This document shows positions 1 through 6,564 of a stretch of DNA of 8,956 nt, piece after piece. Source of the DNA: JBBRWO01 sp038249135 (GTDB lineage: Bacteria; Actinomycetota; Coriobacteriia; Anaerosomatales; JAAXUF01); the NCBI GenBank assembly GCA_038249135.1, contig JBBRWO010000082.1, positions 1 to 8,956 of the forward strand, read 5' to 3'. The notes under the pieces were generated by a model that was not told the origin of the DNA, ran no database searches, and saw only the letters and a program-made list of their open reading frames with translations. Position numbers and translations under genes: made by a program. The first letter of the stretch is position 1. Each line of letters begins with the position of its first letter.

Positions 1-860
1 TGCACCAGCTGATAGCCCTTGCCGGCGGCGTCTGCGAACGGGTGCAACCATATGTCCACGCGTGTCTGCACGTGCGTGAAGAAGAAGTAGGCCGTCGTCG
101 CGCCGGCCCCAAACAACCCAAGGCCGACGACCACGTACGCGACGCGCCCGGTGGCCGCGTAGATCATCACGAGGAAGATGGCAAAGAAGAGCAGCGAGGA
201 GCCGAGGTCGCGTTCGAACACGAGCACGAGCAGCGAGATGACCCACATGAGCAGCAGCGGACCCAGCGTGCGCGGCTCGGGAAGCCGTAGTCCCCAGATG
301 CGGCGCGTGGAGACTGAGAGCAGCTCGCGGTTCTCGGCGAGGTAGGCGGCGAGGAACAAGACGATAAGGATCTTGGCGATTTCGCCCGGCTGGAACGACA
401 TGCCGGCGAAGTGGATCCACAGCTTGGCGCCGTTGATCTCCCGGCCGATTAAGGCGGGGAGCAGCAGCAGCACGAGGCCGGTCACCATGATGGTGTACTT
501 GTAGCGCGCAAGTGATTCGAGCGACGGAACCAGCACCAGCGTCAGCACGAGAGCCGCCACACCGATGAACAGCCACATGACCTGGCTGGCTGCGAGCGCC
601 GGGTCGAGTCGCGTCACGACCGCGAGACCCACGCCCGCCAGCACGAAGACGATGGGCAGCAGGCCGGGGTCGGCGTTGGGCGCGAAGCGACGCACAGTGA
701 GGTGGGCGACGAAGAACGCGAGCAGCAGCGCGCCGGGCACGAGGAGTGCCGACCACTCGAACGCGTTGAGTCTCTGTGCGTCCACGAGCGCGAAGACCAG
801 CAGCACCGGCGGCGTGGCCGCGAGCAGGAGCAGCAGTGCTGTAGTGCGGCGCGATCGCAT
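1..860 (-). CDS. rodA: SEDS-family peptidoglycan glycosyltransferase (FtsW/RodA type), 3' part outside the window
   Basis: SEDS proteins polymerise lipid II into glycan strands in the cytoplasmic membrane, working with a class B PBP. My minus-strand translation from ATG 860 runs open to the left edge (286 complete codons). It shows repeated hydrophobic segments and family motifs: GREINGAKLWI at about residue 139, FQPGEIAKI at 157, FERDLGSSLLFF at 215, and a final stretch around residues 268-286 with HPFADAAGKGYQ. D277 there is the likely conserved extracytoplasmic Asp of the family. A typical member is 380-480 residues, so roughly a third is missing. The start lies 8 bases after the pstP stop, with AGGGG a few bases upstream, so it is the fifth gene of the signalling operon. 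In Mycobacterium tuberculosis the gene at this place is called rodA; whether this one serves elongation or division cannot be decided here. Confidence 0.93.
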   Translation of the reverse strand, partial: MRSRRTTALLLLLAATPPVLLVFALVDAQRLNAFEWSALLVPGALLLAFFVAHLTVRRFAPNADPGLLPIVFVLAGVGLAVVTRLDPALAASQVMWLFIGVAALVLTLVLVPSLESLARYKYTIMVTGLVLLLLPALIGREINGAKLWIHFAGMSFQPGEIAKILIVLFLAAYLAENRELLSVSTRRIWGLRLPEPRTLGPLLLMWVISLLVLVFERDLGSSLLFFAIFLVMIYAATGRVAYVVVGLGLFGAGATTAYFFFTHVQTRVDIWLHPFADAAGKGYQLV

Positions 861-868
861 GGCCGCCC

Positions 869-2083
869 CTATGGTGTCGGCACGGCGGCCGACGGCTCGG
901 TCGACGGTTCAGCCGAGGGCGCGAAGCCGGGCGTCATCGAGGGCTGTTGCGAGCGCAGCTTCTCCTCGGCGGTGGCGCGGAGTTCAGCGACGAGCGCGTC
1001 GGCCTCGGTCATGTTGGCGACGGTGATCTTCTGGGCGAGGCGAGCCTGCTCGGCGGGGGAGAGTAGGGTGACGTTGATGGTGGTTTCCCCCGCGCGCCAG
1101 TTCCAGGTGAGGCCGGCGAAGGTGCCGGGCACGCCGCGGTAGATGACGACGGTGGTGATGGGCGCGGTGCTGCCGTCGGGTGCGGGCGTGGTGGGTGTGG
1201 CGGTCTCGCTGGTCACGAAGGCGCGGGATTGCGCGTAGTGATAGCTGCCGTAGCCGATGCCGCTCACGATGAGCGCGAAGAGCAGCAGCCAGCCGATGAC
1301 GGCGAGCAAGCCGCGACCAGCACGGGCGCCGGACGCGTCGACGGTGGCCCCTGCGCGCGCGCTGCCGTCACCCTCGATATCGACGATGACGACGGAGATG
1401 TTGTCGTGGCCACCGGCATCGTTAGCCGCATCAATGAGCGTGCGCGCGGCAATCATGGGATCGCGGTATCCGCCGAGCATCTCGGCGATGGCGGCATCTT
1501 CGAGCATGCCGGTGAGGCCGTCGGAGCAGAGCAGGAGGCGGTCGCCGGAGTCGGCGTCGACCTCGTAGGTGTCGGCGACCATGTTGGGGTCGGTGCCCAG
1601 CGCGCGGGTGATGACGCTGCGGTTGGGGTGGTAGCGCGCCTCGGCCTCCGTGAGCTGGCCTCGGCGGATCATGTCGGCGACCATCGAGTGGTCGTCGGTG
1701 AGCTGGCGCAGGACGCCTGCGTGTAGCAAGTACGCGCGCGAGTCGCCCACGTGCGCGAGCACGATGCGGTTGCCCTCGACGATGGCGGCGGTCATGGTGG
1801 TGCCCATGCCGGCCTTGCCGTAGCCCTCGCGGGCGGCGCGGATGATTTCGCGGTTCGCGGCCTTTACCGCACGTGCGAGCGCCTTGGCGTCCGGGCGCCG
1901 GGGCGCGTGGTCGCGGAGCGTCTCGACCGCGAGTGCCGAGGCGACCTCGCCGGCTTCGTGCCCACCCAGGCCGTCGGCGACGACGAACAGTGGCGGCTGG
2001 GCCAGCACGCTGTCCTCGTTATGGGTGCGGACTCGTCCGATGTCGGAGAGCGCCGTCCACGACTGCTTGGTGCGCGGCGTCAT
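869..2083 (-). CDS. pstP: PP2C-family Ser/Thr protein phosphatase with membrane anchor and external domain (PstP type)
   Basis: This metal-dependent phosphatase removes phosphate from Ser/Thr on kinase targets. It has 404 residues. The catalytic domain, about 8-237, shows the PP2C motifs: SDIGRVRTHNEDS (13-25, metal-linked E23), VVADGLGGHEAGE (34-46, D37 and G38), GMGTT (92-96), VGDSRAYLL (112-120), LLLCSDGL (183-190, D188) and GGHDNIS (224-230, D227). One transmembrane helix follows at about 258-280. Then comes an external segment of about 120 residues containing VVIYRGVPG (312-320), a form known from actinobacterial PstP, and a Pro/Ser/Thr-rich end. The ATG overlaps the fhaB stop (ATGA), with AAGGTGG upstream, which indicates translational coupling. 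It should oppose the kinase encoded four genes upstream in the same transcript. All metal-ligand positions I can recognise are present. Confidence 0.96.
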   Translation of the reverse strand: MTPRTKQSWTALSDIGRVRTHNEDSVLAQPPLFVVADGLGGHEAGEVASALAVETLRDHAPRRPDAKALARAVKAANREIIRAAREGYGKAGMGTTMTAAIVEGNRIVLAHVGDSRAYLLHAGVLRQLTDDHSMVADMIRRGQLTEAEARYHPNRSVITRALGTDPNMVADTYEVDADSGDRLLLCSDGLTGMLEDAAIAEMLGGYRDPMIAARTLIDAANDAGGHDNISVVIVDIEGDGSARAGATVDASGARAGRGLLAVIGWLLLFALIVSGIGYGSYHYAQSRAFVTSETATPTTPAPDGSTAPITTVVIYRGVPGTFAGLTWNWRAGETTINVTLLSPAEQARLAQKITVANMTEADALVAELRATAEEKLRSQQPSMTPGFAPSAEPSTEPSAAVPTP

Positions 2084-2496
2084 GAGCGGTCCACCTTGAG
2101 CTTCACGGTGCCGATGTCGACCGCGTCACCCGGACGCAGCGTCATCGCGTTGGTTACGCGCTGGCCGTTGAGTAGCGTGCCGTTGGTCGAGCCGAGGTCT
2201 TCGAGCACCGCACCGTCACCGCTGGGCGAGAAGCGCGCGTGTTTGCCTGAGACGAAGTCATCGCCGATCACGATGTCGGCGCCCGGCGACCTGCCGATGA
2301 CGACCGGACCGTTGATGGGCACCGTCACGCCCATGAGCTCGCGGGGCCCGTTGGCCACCGTGACCGTCCATGCGCCGCGACCCTTCTTGCGCTGACCGGC
2401 GACCAGTCCGATGCCCGTCTTCACCGCGGCGAAGAGGAACAGGTACAGCAGTGCCAGCAGCAACAGGCGCCCGGCTAGGAGCACGACGTCGATCAC
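2080..2496 (-). CDS. fhaB: Membrane-anchored FHA-domain protein (FhaB/FipA type)
   Basis: A phosphothreonine-reading adaptor of 138 residues. An N-terminal hydrophobic helix (about 4-26) anchors it. A short basic linker (QRKKGR, 35-40) follows, then an FHA domain at about 60-138 with the conserved GRS (68-70), SGKH (83-86) and GSTNG (102-106) that bind phosphothreonine. Size and domain order match FhaB of the mycobacterial fhaA-fhaB-pstP-rodA cluster, which links Ser/Thr kinase signalling to cell division. The start is GTG at 2496, giving an N-terminus that begins directly with the membrane helix. It sits 5 bases after the fhaA stop, with AGGGG in the end of fhaA as a possible ribosome binding site. 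Its stop overlaps the pstP ATG. Function is inferred from domain and context. Confidence 0.93.
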   Translation of the reverse strand: MIDVVLLAGRLLLLALLYLFLFAAVKTGIGLVAGQRKKGRGAWTVTVANGPRELMGVTVPINGPVVIGRSPGADIVIGDDFVSGKHARFSPSGDGAVLEDLGSTNGTLLNGQRVTNAMTLRPGDAVDIGTVKLKVDRS

Positions 2497-2501
2497 GCGG
2501 C

Positions 2502-3299
2502 TCAGCCCCTGGGTTCGTGGTAGACGAGCTCGGTGATGCCGACCACGATCACGTCGTTGTCGCGCAGCGTCTGGCGATCGATGACCTTGCCGTTCACGAG
2601 CGTGCCGTTGGTGGAGCCGAGGTCCTCGACCGCCCAGCCGAAGCCTTCTCGGATGAACGCCGCGTGCTGGCGCGAGATGTTCACGTCGGCGATGCGGATG
2701 TCGCAGCCGGCTATGCGACCGATGACCATGCGCTCGCCGCGTAGAACCACGTCGTGGTCGACGTCGCGCACGGTGACGGTGGCGATGCCGGGAGCGGGCG
2801 CGCCGAGGTCGTCGGCGTCCTCGGACTCGGCGTCGAAGAGTAGGCCGGGGCGGATCACCGGCGGTGCCAGCGGTGCGAGAGGGGCCTCTGCGCCGGGCAA
2901 CTCCTCGCCCAACTCCTCGGCAAGTTCCTCCGGGGAGAGTAGCTCGCCGATGACGTCGAAGCGGCCCAGTTTGAGCTCGTCGTCGACGATGAAGCGCACA
3001 ACGGGGCGCGTGGCCAGCGAGAATGAGTGCTCGCGCGCGTAACTGACGAGGTAGGTTTCGAGCTCGCCGGCGAGCGTGTCGGCGAATCCGCCCAGCTTGT
3101 GGTCGTCCTCCGGCGAGAGCAGGATGCTGTAGAGCGTCGGCGCGTAGACCTTGCCGATGCCCACCACTCGGCGCCGGTCCATCTCTTTGGCGGCCGCGCG
3201 CGCGAGTTCAGCCGGCTGCACGGGCGAGCGGAACACGCCCGCGAACATGCCTTCGACGCCTCGGCCGATCCTGTCTTCAAAGTCAGAGAGAATGCTCAC
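2502..3299 (-). CDS. fhaA: FhaA-type protein: DUF3662 domain plus C-terminal FHA domain
   Basis: A cytoplasmic phosphothreonine-binding protein of 265 residues from the chosen start. Residues 1-115 (beginning VSILSDFEDRIG) form the DUF3662/FhaA N-terminal domain. Residues 122-175 are an acidic, Pro/Ala-rich linker. Residues about 185-263 form the FHA domain with IGR (193-195), SRQH (209-212) and GSTNG (228-232), all intact. In mycobacteria FhaA binds phosphorylated MviN and couples kinase activity to peptidoglycan synthesis; the same role here is inference. The frame stays open for 34 more codons upstream, but I chose GTG 3299. It overlaps the kinase stop as GTGA, it begins exactly where family similarity begins, and GGAGGA stands 9 bases upstream, inside the last kinase codons. 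FhaA here is shorter than the mycobacterial protein because the linker is short. Confidence 0.93.
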   Translation of the reverse strand: MSILSDFEDRIGRGVEGMFAGVFRSPVQPAELARAAAKEMDRRRVVGIGKVYAPTLYSILLSPEDDHKLGGFADTLAGELETYLVSYAREHSFSLATRPVVRFIVDDELKLGRFDVIGELLSPEELAEELGEELPGAEAPLAPLAPPVIRPGLLFDAESEDADDLGAPAPGIATVTVRDVDHDVVLRGERMVIGRIAGCDIRIADVNISRQHAAFIREGFGWAVEDLGSTNGTLVNGKVIDRQTLRDNDVIVVGITELVYHEPRG

Positions 3300-5050
3300 A
3301 AGTCTTCTTCCTCCGGCCGCACGGGAGCTCCGAGCAACGCGACCAGTGCCACCAGTATAAGTGAGGCGCCCAGCGGAACGAGCAACGACGCCCCGCTCCA
3401 CCCGGATAGACCTCCGTCAGGCACGCTGCCAAGCCGGATTGCGACCAGTTGCGCGAGCGTGTACGACCCCCACAGTGTCGCACCTGCCACTGACACGCCG
3501 ATGATCGCGAACAGCCGAGAAGCCCGGCGGCACAGCAGCGACATCAGGAAGGCAGCGACCGGCCAGCCCAGCAGCGCGACGTACGCGGCCGGATCCAGGA
3601 ACGCCGCGCGTACGTTGGCTGCCATGAGTGTCGCGCGCGCGGGGTCGACGAAGATGCGCCAGTCAACCACCAGGTACGGTGCCGAGCTGAACGAGGCCGC
3701 CGACGCCAGCATCGAGAGCGCACCGCCGACCAGTCCGCCCGCGGCCGCGCGAAGCGGCGAGAGCGCGAAGCCGGCCAGCAGCGGAGTGGCGAGCGAGAGC
3801 CGTGCAATCCCGAGCACCGGAGCCGACAGCGGGATCACCGACGCGCCCGTGCTGCGGCGCGCGACGAACCACCACCACAGCACCGCGACCACGGAGAGCA
3901 CGCTGCCGAGAACCCAGAGTTTCTGCGCGAACAAGCCGATAGCGAATGCGATGAGCCCGAGCCCGGTGCCCAGCGCGGGAGCGAGCGCAGCCGCCAGCGC
4001 GACGAGCGCCACAGCACCGCCCAGCGCCAGCGAGCCGATCCCCAGCGGCGCCAGACCCGCCCACGCCAGCCACGCGGATTCGACCGCAGCAACCGCGCGG
4101 AGCAGCATTTCGCCCCCGCGGCCCTGCAAGCGGTCCCAGAGACCGAGCGAGTCGTAGGGATCCGCTTCATCCTCGCTCTCCTCGACGTGCTCGGCGACCA
4201 GCTCCACCAGCGACGCTCGGCCGTAGCTCTCATCGCCCAGCAGCGGGCGCAGCGCGGCGACGAACGCCGACACCGACTGATAGCGGTCCTCCGGCAGCGG
4301 GCCGAGCCCGGCCGCCAACACGTCGTCGATCGCCACCGAGAGATGCGGCGCGAGGTCCGACGGCTGCGGCAGTTCCGGCGAGCGCAGCAGGTCGATTGCA
4401 GCCGCGACCGTGGGTTGCACGAAGGGGTTGTGACCGGTGAGGCACTCGAACGCCAGCGCTGCGAGCGCCCACTCGTCGGTGACTTCGCTCACGGCCGCGC
4501 CTTCGAGCTGCTCCAGCGGCATGTACCCGATGGTCCCGCCCCAGCTCGGTCCGTGCCCACCCGCCGAGGAAAGCTCGGCCATCCCAAAGTCGACGACCTT
4601 CACGCGGCCGTCTCGGGTGATGAGGACGTTGGCGGGCTTCACGTCGAGGTGCAGGACGCCGTTATCGTGCGCGTATTCGAGCGCCGAGGCGACACCGGCG
4701 ACGACAGCCGCGGTCTCATCGGCGTCGAGCGAACCATCGAGCTCCTCGAGCACGGTTTCGAGGCTGGCGCCGTCGATGTGCTCCATGATCAGGAACGCGT
4801 CGTCTAAGTCGGTCTCGAAGTCGTAGACGGTGACGATGGCGGGGTGGTTGAGCATCGCCGCGGTGCGCGCCTCGGCCAGGCCGGCGGCGGAATCCACCGG
4901 CATGCCGTGCGTGCTGACCGGGAGGGGGAGGCGCTTGATGGCGACGCGGCGCTGCATGCGCGTGTCCCACGCCAGCGTGACGACGCCAAAGCCGCCTTCG
5001 CCCAGCTCGGCGAGGGGTCGGTATCGGTCGAGGATCAGCTGGTGCTCCAC
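3296..5050 (-). CDS. Ser/Thr protein kinase of non-RD type with polytopic membrane C-terminus
   Basis: 584 residues, GTG start at 5050 with GGGAG about 7 bases upstream. Kinase domain about 10-270: glycine loop GEGGFGVV (17-24), VAIK with catalytic K39, probable helix-C E60, hinge MEHID (89-93), catalytic loop HLDVKPANVL (134-143; D136, K138, N141) and metal-binding DFG (154-156). The Arg before the catalytic Asp is Leu, so this is a non-RD kinase, and the usual APE motif reads PLE (178-180). The activation segment has S161, S162, S169 and T173 but no Thr pair like that of PknB. An acidic linker (about 286-300) precedes about 260 hydrophobic residues with an estimated 6-8 membrane helices and no PASTA repeats. 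The catalytic residues are kept, so activity is likely. It heads the fhaA-fhaB-pstP-rodA operon and its stop overlaps fhaA. Substrates are unknown; the FHA proteins and cell-wall enzymes are the obvious candidates. Confidence 0.93.
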   Translation of the reverse strand: MEHQLILDRYRPLAELGEGGFGVVTLAWDTRMQRRVAIKRLPLPVSTHGMPVDSAAGLAEARTAAMLNHPAIVTVYDFETDLDDAFLIMEHIDGASLETVLEELDGSLDADETAAVVAGVASALEYAHDNGVLHLDVKPANVLITRDGRVKVVDFGMAELSSAGGHGPSWGGTIGYMPLEQLEGAAVSEVTDEWALAALAFECLTGHNPFVQPTVAAAIDLLRSPELPQPSDLAPHLSVAIDDVLAAGLGPLPEDRYQSVSAFVAALRPLLGDESYGRASLVELVAEHVEESEDEADPYDSLGLWDRLQGRGGEMLLRAVAAVESAWLAWAGLAPLGIGSLALGGAVALVALAAALAPALGTGLGLIAFAIGLFAQKLWVLGSVLSVVAVLWWWFVARRSTGASVIPLSAPVLGIARLSLATPLLAGFALSPLRAAAGGLVGGALSMLASAASFSSAPYLVVDWRIFVDPARATLMAANVRAAFLDPAAYVALLGWPVAAFLMSLLCRRASRLFAIIGVSVAGATLWGSYTLAQLVAIRLGSVPDGGLSGWSGASLLVPLGASLILVALVALLGAPVRPEEEDL

Positions 5051-5081
5051 TGCGGCTCCCGTCCGGTGGCGGCGTAATGCG

Positions 5082-5111
5082 ATTCTACCGCGAGCGAGGA
5101 AACAGTATCAC
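5082..5111 (-). promoter_or_regulatory. Candidate promoter of the kinase-fha-pstP-rodA operon
   Basis: On the minus strand TAGAAT (5082-5087) is a five-of-six match to the -10 consensus. GTGATA (5106-5111) is a four-of-six match to the -35 consensus, 18 bases away. Transcription would start near 5075, giving a leader of about 25 bases that contains the GGGAG ribosome binding site of the kinase. It lies in the only gap (5051-5139) upstream of the operon. This is pattern matching only. Confidence 0.4.
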
Positions 5112-5122
5112 CAACCGCGCTC

Positions 5123-5142
5123 ATGATATCGTTAATGACTCA
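5123..5142. repeat. 20-bp direct repeat, copy at the 3' end of fic
   Basis: ATGATATCGTTAATGACTCA occurs here and again at 6232-6251 in the same orientation, with no mismatch. Identity stops sharply on both sides. This copy contains the stop codon of the fic gene (complement of tca at 5140-5142), so the gene ends exactly at the repeat boundary. It could be a recombination scar or attachment-like core, a duplicated target, or a protein-binding site; the sequence alone does not decide. Confidence 0.9.
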
Positions 5143-6192
5143 CTGAGCCGTTCGTTCCCACGCTGCGTCACGTCCGCTTTTGGTGCAGCGGATATCGCCC
5201 TTATCCCGCAGCTCGCCCAGCACCCGCACGATAGTCGGTCGGCTCACGCCCGGACACGCGCGTTCGATATCGGCATAGCGGAACGTCTTGGGCATGTGAT
5301 GGATACAGTCGATGACCATCTCGCGTTTGGCGCCGCGCCCGCTGCTCATCTGCCCGACTCGTTGCTCGAACTCCAGATAGGCTGCGAGCAGCACGCCATG
5401 CGAGTACTCGAGCCACGGCACGAGGTCGTGTTCGCCTTCATGCCAGCCTACCGAGGATGCCTCAAGCGACTCGTAGTACGTCTCCTTGGTGTCCTCGATG
5501 ACCTTTTCCAGAGAGATGTAGCGGCCCACGCTGTAGCCGGTCTGATACAGCAGCATCAGGTTCAGGATTCGCGACAGACGGCCATTGCCGTCGGTGAACG
5601 GATGAATGCACAGGAAGTCGAGCACGAATGCGGGGACGGCGATGAGCGGATCGACTCGTCCTTGCGCAGCCACTCGCCGATACCCGTCGACCAGCTCGTC
5701 GATCCCGGAGTCGACTAGGTTAGGCGCCACGGGAGCGAACCGCAGGCGGTGCGTGCCGTCAGGCAGCACGTCCACGATGTCGTTCGGGCTGCCCTTCCAC
5801 GCGCCGCCCGGCGTCGGGGAGAACTGATACAGGTCACGGTGCAGCTGCAGAATCAGCCCACCCGAGAGGTCCATGCCGGGGGCACTCGCATGCACGGTCG
5901 CCAGCACATCGCGATAGCCGGCGATCTCCTGCTCCGAGCGGTCCCGCGGGGCCGTCTTCTCGGCGGCGAGCTTAGCGATTCGCCCTGCAGAAGCAGTGAT
6001 GCCCTCGATGCGGTTGGACGATTCGATGCTCTGCACGCGAGCGACCTCGCGCAATGCGATGAGGAGCTGGGGCGACTGTCGCTCGAACAGCTGCTGCTTG
6101 CCTTTGAACTCACCCAGTAGCCCGATGGACCGGACGGTCGACATGGGTACCGTCATCTGTTCCAGTCGCCCAGCCGCGAATGAACCCCGCAT
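5140..6192 (-). CDS. Fic-domain AMPylation-type protein with N-terminal inhibitory helix and C-terminal winged helix
   Basis: Fic enzymes usually transfer AMP from ATP to target proteins. The catalytic motif is complete: HPFTDGNGR at 197-205, counting from ATG 6192. An N-terminal SNRIEG (59-64) fits the inhibitory motif [S/T]xxxE[G/N], which places it in class II, where the Glu blocks productive ATP binding. The Fic core is about 85-265. The end (about 286-345) looks like a winged helix-turn-helix, with SRPTIVRVLGELRDKGDI as the recognition part. The total of 350 residues is normal for this widespread Fic plus HTH architecture. ATG 6192 was chosen because GGGGGCGAG lies just upstream; a TTG at 6207 and an ATG at 6156 are alternatives. 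No toxin-antitoxin partner gene is needed for class II. The gene separates the operon promoter from the right-hand islet and is framed by a 20-bp direct repeat. Targets are unknown; the winged helix suggests self-regulation or DNA binding. Confidence 0.92.
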   Translation of the reverse strand: MRGSFAAGRLEQMTVPMSTVRSIGLLGEFKGKQQLFERQSPQLLIALREVARVQSIESSNRIEGITASAGRIAKLAAEKTAPRDRSEQEIAGYRDVLATVHASAPGMDLSGGLILQLHRDLYQFSPTPGGAWKGSPNDIVDVLPDGTHRLRFAPVAPNLVDSGIDELVDGYRRVAAQGRVDPLIAVPAFVLDFLCIHPFTDGNGRLSRILNLMLLYQTGYSVGRYISLEKVIEDTKETYYESLEASSVGWHEGEHDLVPWLEYSHGVLLAAYLEFEQRVGQMSSGRGAKREMVIDCIHHMPKTFRYADIERACPGVSRPTIVRVLGELRDKGDIRCTKSGRDAAWERTAQ

Positions 6193-6220
6193 GGCGCTCG
6201 CCCCCAAAAGAATGAATCAC

Positions 6221-6250
6221 AACATAGCCAAATGATATCGTTAATGACTC
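6221..6250 (-). promoter_or_regulatory. Weak candidate promoter of fic
   Basis: On the minus strand TATGTT (6221-6226) could be a -10 box, with GAGTCA (6245-6250) 18 bases upstream as a poor -35 box. Transcription would begin near 6214, leaving a leader of about 22 bases before ATG 6192. The -35 part lies within the right-hand 20-bp repeat, so anything bound there would affect fic expression. The consensus match is poor. Confidence 0.2.
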
Positions 6251-6251
6251 A
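6232..6251. repeat. 20-bp direct repeat, copy upstream of fic and at the start of the broken HTH gene
   Basis: Exact second copy of the repeat at 5123-5142, same orientation. Its last base is the A of ATG 6251, the apparent start of the broken HTH gene, and it lies 40-60 bases upstream of the fic start. Just beyond, ATGAC (6244-6248) and GTCAT (6256-6260) form a short inverted repeat that overlaps it. The position between two divergent genes would suit an operator; its exact duplication at the far end of fic would suit a recombination event. Confidence 0.9.
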
Positions 6252-6555
6252 TGATGTCATTCGCCGCTCGCGACACCGCGGCAATTCGCCGGAAACTAGG
6301 AACGTCTCGCGCTACCGGATGGCCAAGGATCTGGGGTTGAACCAAGGAAATCTCCACGCGTTCCTTGGCCAAGGCAACCCGAACAATTTCTCACTCGACC
6401 ACGCCTTTGAGCTCGTCAGCTACCGCGAGGCGGCCCCCGTATCCGGCGACACAGGCGGCAAGGTGATGTGTGCCTGACTGTGGGATGCAGCCCAAGAACT
6501 CAAGCGCAAGGGTGCCCACATCAAGCGCCTGAGAGCCGGGTCGCGTGTTGGCTAG
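6251..6555 (+). pseudogene. Broken small helix-turn-helix (XRE-like) regulator gene, frameshifted
   Basis: Two frames each give half of a credible HTH protein. From ATG 6251 the first frame reads MMSFAARDTAAIRRKLGTSR (to 6310). From 6313 another frame reads YRMAKDLGLNQGNLHAFLGQ and continues through an FSLDHAFELVSY segment to TGA 6475-6477. Joined by dropping the two bases 6311-6312, the product has the usual spacing of an XRE-like domain: a helix, then SRYRMAKDLGLNQGNLHAFL. The break lies in a CGCGC run (6308-6312), so a 2-base CG insertion is the simplest cause. Unbroken, the product would be about 74 residues. After the TGA the same frame gives 25 more plausible residues (starting LWDAAQELKRKG) to TAG 6553-6555, which hints at a second lesion or a longer ancestor. 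It is divergent from fic and starts at the repeat. Function unknown; a DNA-binding regulator is the natural inference. A sequencing error could also explain it. Confidence 0.65.
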
Positions 6556-6564
6556 CTTCTGCCG

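Noticed and set aside
42..1142. Several plus-strand open frames opposite the SEDS gene and pstP
   Set aside because: Arg/Ser/Ala-rich frames without domains; the minus strand shows SEDS and PP2C motifs.
1751..2395. Plus-strand open frame of 214 codons opposite pstP and fhaB
   Set aside because: It runs across two well-supported opposite-strand genes and has no recognisable motif.
3300..3401. Upstream extension of fhaA by 34 codons
   Set aside because: The extension lies inside the kinase gene and has no family similarity; GTG 3299 has a good ribosome binding site and GTGA coupling.
3027..4157. A 376-codon plus-strand open frame opposite the kinase and fhaA
   Set aside because: Low-complexity Ala/Ser/Arg/Pro composition typical of antisense frames in GC-rich genes; the opposite strand has clear kinase, membrane and DUF3662 coding.
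5123..6251. Target-site duplication of an insertion sequence
   Set aside because: Twenty bases is longer than most IS duplications, there are no terminal inverted repeats inside the copies, and no transposase is present; left open as another kind of recombination.
6305..6316. Programmed -1 ribosomal frameshift in the HTH gene
   Set aside because: No X-XXY-YYZ slippery heptamer and no clear downstream stem; a 2-base insertion in the CGCGC run restores the domain more simply.
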